Assembly (NCBI GenBank): GCA_935421135.1
Contig: OW285187.1
Location: forward strand, 4,650,001-4,714,000
From: Bugulina stolonifera
Lineage: Eukaryota > Bryozoa > Gymnolaemata > Cheilostomatida > Bugulidae
Direction: 5' to 3'
Length of the DNA: 64,000 nt
The first letter of the stretch is position 1; each line of letters starts with the position of its first letter. The translations under genes were made by a program, and so were the position numbers. The notes under the pieces are model-generated. The model saw nothing but the letters and a program-made list of their open reading frames with translations. It ran no database searches and was not told the DNA's origin. This document shows positions 34,379-48,823 of the stretch, in pieces.

Positions 34379-37300
34379 TTACAGACTAGAATCACAGTTT
34401 AAAGCGTCTGCATCTGGGCGAGACTGGTTTGGAGATGTCATATCCTTTGGTGACATTGCCGTATCCCGCGAAGTAGATTTGTATAAATTGGGTAGACCTT
34501 TATTAACATGATGCTTCTGCTTCCTCAGAGTGTCGTACTCATTTAAACTGAACAAGTTTTCATACACAGGAAGTTCATAAGAATCGGGAGGCGGAACTTC
34601 CGGTGATTTGGGACTGTGCTTAGCTGCGACCCTCTGCCTCAGTTCCTCTAGGTTAGTGTACACCGGTCTCTCATGCTGCATTATTTTATGAGCATTCTCA
34701 TATATTCTCTCTTCGGGTATAGCCAGTTCTGGTAAATTGAGCTGCTCTGCTGTTGCCTCTGGAAGGTCGATATTTAACTGTGCAGAGGGGGCAGACTTGT
34801 GAGACTGTGGTACACTGAAGGCAGTGTTAGCAGATACCTGTATATCAGTGTTATTGAGCTGTTTGCTTTCCTGTACTGGTGTACATGCGTAGTGGCTAGA
34901 GTTATTGTCTGAGGAACTGTGATTTATATTCAATTTTTCACCTTCCTCATCGTCAGCATCATTTTCTACTGACTGAGACATTTGCAGGAGGGGACGCTCC
35001 TCCAGCCCCCCTCTATATCCCTTATACTTGTGTGCACCTGATCTATTAGATCGAGATGAATGGTGTGACCTAGCAGTACCGTGGCTCTGTAAACTCGTGT
35101 GCGACTCATTTAGAGCTGAAGGTGTTGGTTGTCTCCCCTCTGCTTCTAGGTGCTGCCGTTGTCGGTGATGGCGATGTCTGCTGCTGCGATGTGAACTGCG
35201 CCGTGACCTGTGGCTGTAGTGACTTTCGTCATCAGAGTTATCCTCCATATCTCTCATTGACTTCATGTAGCCGCTGTGTACGTATGCCTGTTCATTGTAC
35301 TGCCTCCTGTGGCCATCACCTCGTTCATACTGTAGGGAGGGGGGTTTCATGTAGCCACCCGGGGCCACATGAGGGGATGCTGATCTATGAACCATGTGAT
35401 TGTAGTTCCTGGGAACACTATTTTGCCACATGTCGGGTGGGTATTTGTAAAACTGAGGTGTGTCCCTACTTCCCTCAGAGGGAGTCTTGGACTGTCCAAT
35501 TGTTGGTTCTCTCAGTCGGCTATTGTGGGCCGAGAGGGTAGAGGTGCGTAGTTGGTGTGGTGACTTAGGCATAGAATGGTATATATTATTCCTAACATCA
35601 GCGGGTTCAGAGTTTGTACTGCCCAGCCTGTGACGGCGTGCCTGCTTTGAGTTGTGACTTTTTATTTGTATTTCTATACTCATGTGCTGAGTGGGCTCCG
35701 TGTTGGTGGGGCTATGGGTGTGTAGTCTACTTGTCTCTGGTACAGACGCCATAGAACTATCCAGACCTCTGTCTCTACTGGTCCTCTTACGCTCCCAGTA
35801 CCTCTTAGCTACACCGTTCTGGTGAGCATTGAAAAATACTGGGCCGTCTTCAATGCCCCCGTGTATGGAGGAATCGGCTCTTTGTGAGCCTGCCATCGAT
35901 TGTGACATCATTGCTGCTGATTTCTTATGATACTGCATTATTTGCAACAGAGGATTAGATTGATGGTTTGCGCTGGAGGCTTTCAGAGAGCTGCAAGAGT
36001 CATCATCCTGTTTCATGTTGTTATGAGCATTAGCGTGACTTATAACGTTAATATTGGTGTTAGATCTTGGGGGTGGTGTGCTTGGGTCAGTATCGGACTT
36101 GCAGCAGAGTTGCCATATAGACCTGGTATCGTTACGAGCCAGACAGTAGAATACGACAAGAAATATACCGAGTATGATACACAGTATCATGTATAGGTAG
36201 CTTAGTATGACTTCCATTTGCTCCATGTTTGTTTGAGTAAGGAGGGCGATACTGGATGCCCGACTTGCCCACATCATCAGGTAGAGGAGCAGAAATAATA
36301 TGATTCCCGTTAGCTGGGCTAGAGGTTTGTACTCGCTATCTGCTACTGAAGATTTGATGGAATCGCTGTGAGAAACGTTGTCATCCGTTCGCTGACTATC
36401 AAGGCAGCCGTCTGTACTCATCTCCATCATCTCGTCCATGTATACCTTTGTATGCTGCTGTCGCTTAGACGAGCATATACATATATACAGGATACAGTTT
36501 ACTAGAATGAACAGACCAACCACTCCATAGAAAGCCAAGAATCCAGGCTCCAGTGACACAAAGCAACTGCAAATATACAAAATAAATATAATATATGCAT
36601 AGTAGTGAATCAGAGTCGACTTACTAGCAAAACACTGAGTGTAACACTGAGTGTATACGGGAGTTGCATCCCTTCTATATACTGTACATTATGGAGATGG
36701 GGTAGATAACTCCCATTATGCATCACCAGCCGTTTTATTGTTATGATTGACGGAAGTCATCATATTTTATGATTATTTCTTTTGTCTCCAACTAGGGAAG
36801 GTATTGTTGATAAATAGCAAAAATTATTATATTGGTAGAATTTATGATAGTATAATATTACTATAACATAAAATAATGAACGCATATAATTAATAACAAG
36901 GAGTCTAGCTGCAGTGAAGTTTCTTAAAAGTGATGTACTTACTAATATTTATTATTGTAGAACTCAATGTTGACGGCACCGGTGATACCACAGACGATAA
37001 TGGGTACTCCCCAGGCAAACAAGTGGAACTTGAGCATAGGATTGGGTGGAAGTGGAGCGGTATTCTCTTCCGTAGGTACAGGTCTGTGACTCCGCCCGCA
37101 GATTTTCTTATATATATTCCTGAAATACCGTATGCTAGCATTATACCACATGGACACTGCTACAACTCAGTAAAACACTTGGTGTATTCAGTACAACTCT
37201 AATGAGTGGGATTATGTAATATCAAGGAACAGAAACATGAAGTGTGCTTTGTATGTTAGAAAATGACGAGAAATTTGTTATTACATGTATAAGTGTCTTC

Positions 37301-40300
37301 GTGACCTAAATTTCAGGCACAGGCCAACTTGCTAAAAGATTTTCCGGCATACATCCGTCACAGAATCGTGAACACACCGGCCTTGACCGAAAGCAAAATT
37401 CTCATTTTCGTGCGAAAAACCCAGCTGTGCCGATGAGCTAGAGATGGTTTTCTCGGCAAAGCAAAATCCCAGACCAATTGCTGTTTGGGCCTTGGCTGGA
37501 GGGCCATCTTTGGATTTTTATTTGCGATCCAGGTCGGTCCAAGAGTTCGCGAAGACACAGTATTTAGTATGAAACCAGCCATGATAATAGTAAATAACAA
37601 TCGAGTCATTGTGTGGTTTCATTCCCATATACCGTAACTGGTAGTTATCAGAAGACAGAGGATACTAACACGGACTGGGATAGCTAAAGGACTAGCATAG
37701 CTATAGCATAGAGTATGGACAAACCGTAGCGTCAGGAATCACTCGACAGTCTTCAACAAACAAACCATTTTGATACTGCACAACAGGTAGGTACACAGAT
37801 ACAGTAAATATAGCGTATCAGGCTTACCAAGTGGTGACAGTCATCCAGAATATGGTGGTAAGAGAGAAGTAGTGAATGGACATGCCAAGCACCTTGCAGC
37901 CAATGTCATGGTGAGTCTTCACTCCCAGGATGAGCATTAGCTTGAGGAAAAGCACGCTTAAACATGTGTTGATAAGAGAGTGCTTCAATTTCTTAGATAG
38001 ACCTATCGTACTGAAAGAGAAATTAGAAACAGTGAGTTAGTTCAGCTAGCATGACGATGTACAACCTTGTTTAGCCTTTGAACAAATAACCATGTCTATA
38101 AAAGGGAGATAAAACCTAAAAAAAGGTGCAACTGTTGAACAAAAGTAAAGGATAACAAGGAATTTTAAAAGACAAATTCAGTTCACTCTACCTCCTCTGA
38201 ATCACAGTTGATTCTGCGAGTTTGTAAGAATCTAAAAAAGTGTCAGTTTAAGATAACCCTATTGGATCAGAATGACATTCACACCGATTGCAATCATCGA
38301 GCTGTAACTACAGTCACACTCACTACAGTCACCTGGTTCCAATCACTCTCAATCACTCGAATCACAACCAACCTAAACCCAACCACCCTGACTACAACCA
38401 CCCCGACTACAAGCGTGGTAAGGTGTTACCTGTATGAGCAGGTATATGTCAGTATGACAGCTAGTAGACACATGCAGAGGAATACTGCACCAACATAGAA
38501 CTGAGGTCTCTGCACTACAAACCACTCGTCTTCCTCCACATATTCCTTTTCTGGTTTAGCCACTAGTCTCTCCTACCAGCATAGTACATAGTATACGTAC
38601 ATAGCATACATACATAGCATACATGTACATTACATAGTGAATACTACTTAGTCTAACATCCACTCTTGTCATTGATATGTTTTACTTTCAACTTTACTAT
38701 TTCGAATCATACTTGATTACAGCTGACTCTACTTAACTGATAATGAATGCAAACTACACTATTATGAATAGAATTTTCATGACTTGGCTAACAGAGACCA
38801 ACAAGCAGGTAAAGTATTTAGTGATATTCTTACCTGCAGGAGAGCGTATGTAGCCATGTGACCACATTCTATAATAGAGAGATTGTGGTTAATAAGCCCC
38901 ACAGTGTTAGATATACGGCACCCTTTATTCTTCCAGGAGAGTGTTGGTTTGTCCCAGTAAACGGCCTTAACATTGGGTACCACATTGACATAGTCCTGTC
39001 TGGGTAGAGCTACTGTTACAAGTGAAGGGGTCAGGTCAGTGTCCTTAGCGTCAACTGTAATGTCAAGTGTTACTGTTGCTGAATAATATGGTGAGAGTTG
39101 TCATCTCTCTCCCAGCAGCAAGCTAACTGGAATACTGATTAGAATACCAGTACGTACATGTCTATATTACAACAAATATTTTGAAATATTAGACATTTTA
39201 GCACCAGGAAAGGACAATTGCCTTATGAAGGGCAACAATACGTGCAAGTAATTACACACAGCTGCAGTGAGACTAACATATGATTCAGCTACACTAGATG
39301 TCATCTGTTCATTTTCAGCTGACGAAGCCTCATTCTCGGGCAAATGGCAAAGACTCCCATGAGCATGGAGCCAGGCCTACGAACAACGGAGTCGGCCTGT
39401 TAAAGTTCACAATCTGATAAAGCACAAGTAGGCGATACACAGTAAAGTACTTACTTATTTTAACAGAGATGACAGGGCTGGGTACAAAGTATTTAGATGT
39501 AGGAGAAGGTGTACCAGTGATGTTAGACTGATACAGTGTATCGTCTCTGTATATGATAGTCACAAGTTTCAGGGCTCTTGGATTGGCTACAGTGTTGACA
39601 GCATCAGCAGGTATGTGTATGAGTGCATCTACCTTCTACAATATACATACAGTAAAAGTACGTTAGTGCAATATATATACAGTAGAATATACATACAGTA
39701 GAATATACAGTAGCACAATATACATACAGTACAATTATATACATACAGTACAATTATACACATACAGTACAATATACACTAGTACAATATACAGTAGTAC
39801 AATATACATACAGTAGTATAACATGCAGTACATTAGCATAATAATATAGTGCATATTGTAATTACATGTATTATGTTGTATAGTAGGTATAGACATGTAC
39901 ATGCTACTATAACTGTTATGTCATATTATCATATTGCGATTATACAGTAAAGGTATTGCAATAATAATACATATATTATAATATGACAGCATACAAAGTC
40001 ATATTTTACTTTATACTAATGCTGCCTTATATAAACAAGACATCTCATTATTATAATAATTTAATCATCAATATTATATAGCACAAAGACTGCTGGTATT
40101 GTTGACACCAAGCAAAGCATAATGCATTACACAAAGTTACAGTTAATGCTCTACCTGGACCCCTACTGTAGAAAGTAAGTCAAACTGTAATCACTATGTC
40201 ATCCTAAATACATATTCGTACATCTAATTTAGCTGCAATAATTTACCTGATTCTTGGGTCTGGCAAAGTCTGGAGTGGTTGCCTTGTCTACACAGTAGAA

Positions 40301-43300
40301 GTTGTTGGAGAGGTAAGTTTTCTTAGTTTTGGAGTTCTGTAGAGCCGTACACATGAGACCAACAAATGAAGACGTAGGAACAAACTTGCGTGCTTGCATA
40401 GCTATATTATCCATATACAGACTATACTCGGTCCTGTGCTCCAGTGTATAACTGACCACAGTCTCTAGGTTTGCTCTCATACTGTAATACAATACTCTAT
40501 AATTATGGACTGATTATTCAGTATAATGTTACCATGCTGGTATTCACCAGTTGCCATAGTCACCACACAAGGTCATATTAAGGTAGGACATGGTGAGGGA
40601 GTTATGCTCCCTATGGTAGAGGGCAGATAACTCTCATCCTACTGTATGAACACCTGTGTCATAATGAGCCAAGTTCAAATGAGTTGGGAGTTATTACCTC
40701 GTGCATGCTCCTTCCTCCATTTCCGCCTCAAGTAACAAGGTATTGTTCACCTTCATCATAAGACTGGTGATGTTATATACCACCTCTGGAATCTGAAAAA
40801 CACAGGCTAGTATTATTATACTATATCATAGAACACAGGCTAGTACTATTATATTATATCACAGAACACAGGCTAGCATTATTATACTTGCACATACCAT
40901 AGAATAGCATCTACCAAATATATGCTTGTTATTATATGGCACAGTTAAGGTGGAAAAGTTATTTTTATCTCAAAAACATATCTACTCCTCACAATTTGCA
41001 TTCCAGTAGGAAGTAGAGGAGAGCTACATATATCACCAGTTACTACCTCAACTATTAGCATAGAACTGAGGTTATGTATACACATCACCATGTACAGCCT
41101 ACCTTGTCCTTCTCATACAGTCCGTACGAAGAGCTGATTTTACGTAAGATTCGGGATACAAATATAATATCCATCTTATCAGCTATTATGTTATTAGACT
41201 GCATCAGCGTTGTCATCAGCACCTTCATCTTCACCATCTCCAGAGAGTTATTGAAGTTAGACTACAATATGAACCAATTAACTAGATTCCTCATCATACA
41301 GTATAAACAGTAAACAGATTCCGTAGGGCTAAGTATAAATTATACAGTACATTACTTGATGGAACAGAGAGCTCTAAAAATAAAAGGAAATTAATTCACC
41401 AAGATCATAGAAGGTAATTAATGTGTTCCAAGTATTTAGTGAGGGAGCGGTGATTAACGATAGACAGGGGTACGTGATGGAACGCTAAACAATGGGGTAG
41501 AGTAGACCATCAGCTCTTAGTTTTCTCAGAACAACCCTAATCAGTGAGTACACAATCATAAACTGTTACTAGTTACCATAGCATTGACTACAGACCATTA
41601 CACTACCAAACCATGTATGACACAAGAGTAAATCAACTGCTACCAAAACATGTGTGATCCAAAACATGTGTGACCCAACAGTAACGGGGCTAATACTAGC
41701 TTACCAATGAAAATTCGTAGAGTTGCTGTGTAATTTCGCTGGAATATTTACAGCCCTTGAGGTCAAGGTCAACCCACTGTGCGTCTGCATTACAAGTGTA
41801 GTAGGCTTTCGTGCCGAACTTGCAGGCGAGTTCGGCTCTCGACTTGAAGCCAGTACGGGGCCATTTATACTTCCCTTTGTTGGTCTCTACTGTGACCTCT
41901 GGACAGGAAGCTGAAACATTACCCAGAGTTCAATCAGAGTAAAACATACAATACTGCAAAAACAAGGTAATATATAATTACCCTTACTAGTTAGTTTGGC
42001 CTACTCATGAGTGAAGGAATTTTAAGCATTTTCTTATAACAATCACCAAAGTAATCTCTCACAGAACACATCTTTCTGGTAGCGTATTCCAGAGACCGCT
42101 GGTAGCGTATTCCAGAGACCGCTGGTAGCGTATTCCAGAGACCGCTGGTAGTGTACAGGTCCTTTCATTAGGCCTTCGCATTTAATAAATGGGCTAAACT
42201 TATTATAATTATTATACTAATGGCCACAGTAACAGTTGGTGTGATACTCTTTCAATCCGTTCAATTTAGGTAAAATGGTGCATAAATAGAATTAATGGGC
42301 CTATAAGGGAAATGGTGATGTAGCCATTAGAGAGAAGCTGCTTTGAGTTTGACTTGAAAGGGTTCTCCAATACCTAATAACTAATAAATAGCATTAGTGC
42401 TTTCTGTATAAATGACAAATAAGTAGGGTGGTGTACATGCTTCCCTTGCTGGGAAAACAAAGGTCTAGAAGTAAATTACATTATTTTTACACTTGGGGCA
42501 GGCACTAGGTATAGTTATAGACCTTTTGGAACAGCAGAAACATAAACACACATCTAAATTATAATATTTATAATACAAGTAAATATAATAAATTTGTATA
42601 CACACTGCTGTTGTTTTGAGTAAAGTGTACTGGCTACCTCCGAGCCAATTCCACTTGACAAATCAAAGAGGACTATACAAGATATCCCACATCTCATTTC
42701 ACATTAAAACTGACATCTCCGCTATTAATATTTTATCATGTGTCAAACTAGAAAGGGATATCATATTCTATATCACTGATTCACATTGGCTGTTCTCCAT
42801 ATATACACATATACATGTATAATCAGATCAATATGACTATATGTTAAAATAAACAACTTTTGATGGTGATATATATTATTATGCAATGACTTCAACACCC
42901 AGATCATATATGTATAGCAGCAGTAATTGACTTGCGTGGTGTTATACAGTCTTGTACTCCTTATACAGGTATATACAGGTATATGTACAGAGAGTGTACA
43001 ATACAAAGTACTGTACATGTGCGATACCTAACCTGATTGTTACAATGTAAAGAATGAGGTAGAGCTTAGTGAATAACAACTACAAGACTCTCCTCGTAAA
43101 TTGGGAGTTGATGTCCCTTGTTTGGTGACTGCACTAGACTCTGTAATGTGAACTATACCCTTAGTTCTACAAGCACAAGTATAATATATACCCCCACCCC
43201 AACCATGTGTATAGACTATAGAGTCCGCAGGGAACTACTAACCAGGGGCTGTGAATATGCTGATGGATTTGGTTTTGTTAGTCTTTCCAACGTCCACTAC

Positions 43301-46300
43301 ACATGTCCACAGACCTGTCCTCTCTTTGGTCAGCTGCCTAAGTCTAAAACATAATATTATAACAAGCATGCAGTCAATCAGCCATTCCATACCCATAGTA
43401 CAACATGTATCTAATAACAGACATTATAATTATACAGCTGACCATATATACATGTACAGTGCAATATGTATGTTGTAGAACCAACCAGTGCAGTCTTCCA
43501 AACAGAGTAAGTTTATTCAACAATCTACTTGTAGTTTGCGTATAGAATAAAACATGAGGTCATCGTACATGTACTGCTATTAAATTCTAGTTGTACATGT
43601 ACATACATGTACATACATGTACATACATACATGCACAAATTGTACATGTACATTGCATAAGACTACTACTTGGTGTACTTACATGAGTGTGTTGGTGACC
43701 AGTCCAGGTGCTGTCCTCTTAACGTCCACCTGTATCTTAGCGGACGTGTTGGTCACCACCCTCTTATCGTTCCTGTACCAGTTGACACTGAGCACATTGT
43801 CTGTGGAGACTTTACACTCTATAGGAAGCGTGTCATCTATGAACACCAGCTGAGAGCCTGGGGGATCCAGTTCAAACACCCGCAGATTAACTGGTCTTTC
43901 TGTATAGTAGAAATATAAAAAACAGGCTAACAGCAGCATGTTGTAGAGATATCACACTACTATGATTGTATATAAACGTCTCAGAGAGTTGAACTGACTA
44001 ACAGTAAGTACCTCTAATACAGAATGACACATTACATAACAGTGTGAATGTATGCGCAGGTATAATATTCAACTATGCACTGTAACAGCACACACTATGC
44101 ACTGTAACAGCACACACTATGCACTGTAACAGCACACACTATGCACTGTAACAGCACACTCTATGCACTGTAACAGCACACACTATGCACTGTAACAGCA
44201 CACACTATAGTACACTGTAACAGCACATACTATACACTGTAACAGCACACACTATGCACTGTAACAGCACACACTATGCACTGTAACAGCACACACTATG
44301 CACTGTAACAGCACACACTATGCACTGTAACAGCACACACTATACCACTTACCACATTGTAGAGTTTCTAGCGTGAGGGCCTTAACTTGAGAGCCAGCTA
44401 GAGAGGTGGGCTGAGCACATTTGGTGTCAAGGACGTTCACACCCCTCTCACCAATCCAGTTGATCAGCCACTCTAGACGACAATCACACTCCAGGTTCTC
44501 CGAATCAAAGTCACTTGAAACAGAAGTTAGAACATGTATTACTTTACTATATGGAGCGCTGCACATACACCTGCATATAGCATACAGGATAACGTGCCAG
44601 TCTAGAGTTTAGTAATCAGTCATGCATACTTCATTATTTAGTACAATGACATAGGAATTGTCTTCCTCTACTGATTATGATACAATCTTATATATAAGTA
44701 GGCCTACCTACTGACAGTCTATGGACATCATTACAATATCGGATGCCAGCACACTAAGTAATCAAAACTGTTAACACAGTCTGGTTATACACCTTTATCT
44801 TCCGATAGCATCCATGATGATGATTATAATTAGAGCAATAACACTATTATATAATATATATAAATGTCAGGGTGTGCTGATGCACCTTTTACTGGTGTGA
44901 ACATAAACCAACTCCTAGGCCTATATGCAATGTATACAATAACCAATAGAAATACTTTACACTTACACTATAATAGTGAAACTAGATCCATGTAATTGTT
45001 ATACTGTTAGTGAATATATTCTACAGCATAATATAGTACTGCAGTGTGTTTAGTGTTACGTTTGTACACACAGTTATAGACATAGAGAAAGGAGGGAGAA
45101 CGAGTTGGTGTATGCATTATACATATGCATATAGTTACATGATTGCAACGGTATATATATAGCCTACAGTATCATATTATGCACATACACATGTAGATAT
45201 GTATACAGGGTACTTACATTCTACTTAACTGTGTGAGCTGGCTGAACACTCTCTCTGGTAGAGTAGAGAACGTATTCCCTGACAGGGATCTGAAATAGTG
45301 AGATTATACAAACATTTATGATATACCTAACCAGACATGCACTAGCTGTATTAAGTCAGCAAGGGAATCTACATGCACCTACACTCCAAAGGAAGTATAA
45401 TATTGGTCTAAGCTAAGGACTACAGGGAAAGCATTGTCAACCATTCCTCTAGTTATCTACTCTCTGTTTACTATCAGTCTAGCTTTACCCAAGGTGTTTA
45501 GGATATAGACAGGTTTACTTACAGCCTCTTGTTATTATGGGATTTTGCAAAATTTGGTTTCGAAAATGAGATGTTAGTATTACCCATAATGACTTGCTGG
45601 TACATTACAAATCTCATTAAATGAAACTTGATGTTACTTTCCCTTGAAGGGCTTTGGTCTACTCAAATAACATATCAACCTACTCGGACTATAATTATGT
45701 TAGTGGTACACAGGCTACTGGTGCTACACTATATAGCCTAACGGTGGTACACAGGCTATTGGTGGTACACAGGCTACTGGTGCTACACTATATAGCCCAA
45801 CGGTGGTACACAGGCTACTAGTGGTACACTATATAACGGTGGTACAACTACACAGGCTACTGATGGTACACAGGCTACTGGTGGTACACAGGCTACTGGT
45901 GGTACACAGACTACTGGTGGTACACAGGCTACTGGTGGTACACAGGCTACTGGTGGTACACAGGCTACTGGTGGTACACAGGCTACTGGTGGTACACAGG
46001 CTATTGGTGGTACACAGGCTACTGGTGGTACACTATATAAAGGTGATGGACTATAATATGTGGTGGTGGAGGTAGTGGTAAGCAATGGCAGGCATGCAGT
46101 AGGGAAGGGGTGTACATTGATAGGTTTACTTACAGCCTCTGTATGTTAGTTAGGGAGCTGAAACTGCCTTGTTCTATTACTTGAACAAGATTGTTAGTAA
46201 TGAACCTGCGCAAATCATACTGGAGTACAGACAGGCATACTGATAGATAAAGAGAGAAAAGCAGAGAGAAGGAAACCCTTTATATTATTACATCATAAAA

Positions 46301-48255
46301 TAATACTACAACCACAGAAATGTCTTTCTGTGACTATTCAGTATTTACTCCATGAAGAATATATCATCAACAGGAGTTATCACCTCTAAACTACTGTAAA
46401 TATCATATCAAGGCTTTAATGTAGATCCGAATAAGCTAAAAATTGCTCTCCTGTGTTTATATCAAACTGAAGACTTCATTATAATTGGGTGGGTGGTCCC
46501 TGAAGAGAATTAACCACTGTGGGGATATCACCCTCTAGTATGTGCATAAAATAAAAGTTGCAATACAGTTCCAATGTATTCTAATATCAACATCTGCTAC
46601 ATAGTTACATAGTCAGAGTAGTAGATGTTACAGCTTGTATATTAGTATTATAGCAGACAAGAGTAAGGAAAAACACTGTAAATATTATTAGTGGGATTTG
46701 TTATTGTGACAGGAGAAGACAATGATGAAGGGTACTTGAGACTAAGCCTATACCCTCACCATACTGTATGTAGATATTACCAGTACTGTATGTAGATGTA
46801 CATAGTAATACACTAATATGGTAATGAAGTTAGGACACTTGGTCAAGTATATACTTACAATCTCTTAAGTTGTTCTAATCCAGTAAACATACTGTTATTG
46901 ATTGCAGATAACTTATTGTCTGATAGATCACTACAACATACATGTATAATATATACAGTACTAAATACAGTACTATTAGCTAGCATTGATTGGCAGGCCA
47001 GTGTGATTTGTTATATAGTAGGCTATATAGAAGGCTACATGTCCAGTATAGCCTATGTACATGTATATATAGTATATACGCTGTATATACATGTATATAT
47101 AGTATATACACTGTACATACACTGTACATACACTGTACATACACTGTACATACACTGTACATACACTGTACATACACTGTACATACACTGTACATACACT
47201 GTACATACACTGTACATACACTGTACATACACTGTACATACACAACAAGATAATATGTATATACCATGTATATGCTGCTAAGGTAATTAAAGACAGTCAG
47301 TAGAGTATTACAAACTCCATGACAAATTCATTAATTAATTAGTAGGGACTCTTTGATGTTTAACTACTTTCTCTGTTGGAAGTCAACCAGTACATCAACA
47401 TGTACTCTGTTCCACAAATCCAATCAGACAAGAAAATAATAATATCTCCATGTAGCTATATTATTGTACAATGATGTAGTCCTAGTACTACTAGCAGAGG
47501 TGAAGTTGGTACTGAAATAGAATCTGCTCTTTGGTTCCAGGCCAGTTAGGGGGCCAATATGACATGAACACAGGCTTGAGGGAATTTTGGTTTGACTTAT
47601 TTCTCAGCTAGTGGTGTCAGTTAGGCCTGGCCACAAAAGGTTGGAAATTCTTAGCATACCAACTGGACATTACTGTTAGACTCTACTTACAGTTTGGTCA
47701 GTTTTGGAATGTTGGAGAAAGCACCAGGTTCTATTACTGAGATTGAATTCCCACTGAGATCTCTAAAATAAAAAATAAAACATAGAAATGCTACAGGAGG
47801 CAGAAAAAGTACAGGAGCCGTGCAGTGGATTGTACTTGAGTGTGTTACAGTAACCCACATGCCTCTCACCACTGCTACTTGAACATCTGCTGCCAGGCAG
47901 ACACACAGACAGACTCGCTATTTCACTAATATAGTACATAATATTATAATGTATTATGTCTGTGGAAACTGAGCTGATGAATGTGTCATTAAATCAGATA
48001 ATTACAATTATTGACACATTAGCTGTCAGAGAGAAGTTTTAGGGCACCTGACGAGAGTAGCTATTAAAGTGTCAAGCTGACAAGCCTCATTGAGTAGTTT
48101 TATAGGAAACTCATTCAAAAAGAAAGAGGCATCCAGAGTCATTGGCAGCGAAATATTAGGTTACTATTTTTGAGTGACTGGGCAGCTGCATTACCTTTAC
48201 AAGTGAGCAACTACCTATCTACTACAACAACTTCTTTATTGTGCTGCTACTACCA

Positions 48256-48289
<34 letters not shown>

Positions 48290-48339
48290 CACTACTACCA
48301 CTACTACTACTACTACCACTACTACTACCACTACTACTA

Positions 48340-48379
<40 letters not shown>

Positions 48380-48548
48380 TACTACTAATACTACCACTAC
48401 TACTACTACTACCACTACCACGACTACTACTACTACTACGACTACTACTACTACTACTACTACCACTACCACTACCACTACCACGACCACTACTACTACC
48501 GCTACCGCTACTACGACTACTACTACTACTACCACTACCACTACCACG

Positions 48549-48592
<44 letters not shown>

Positions 48593-48618
48593 CACTACTA
48601 CTACCACTACTACTACTA

Positions 48619-48652
<34 letters not shown>

Positions 48653-48774
48653 CACTACTACTACTACCACTACTACTACTACTACCACTACTACTACTAC
48701 TACCACTACTACTACCACTACTACTACTACTACCACTACTACCACCACTACCACTACTACCACCACTACCACTA

Positions 48775-48823
<49 letters not shown>

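Noticed and set aside
37121..37160. Earlier acceptor for ADGRA exon 18 giving MWYNASIRYF
   Set aside because: It breaks the phase; the TTTCAG acceptor at 37120 restores the TTWNIYKK join seen in the family.
44072..44343. CRISPR-like look of a regular 22-bp repeat array
   Set aside because: No unique spacers, the units are contiguous, and it sits in a eukaryotic intron.
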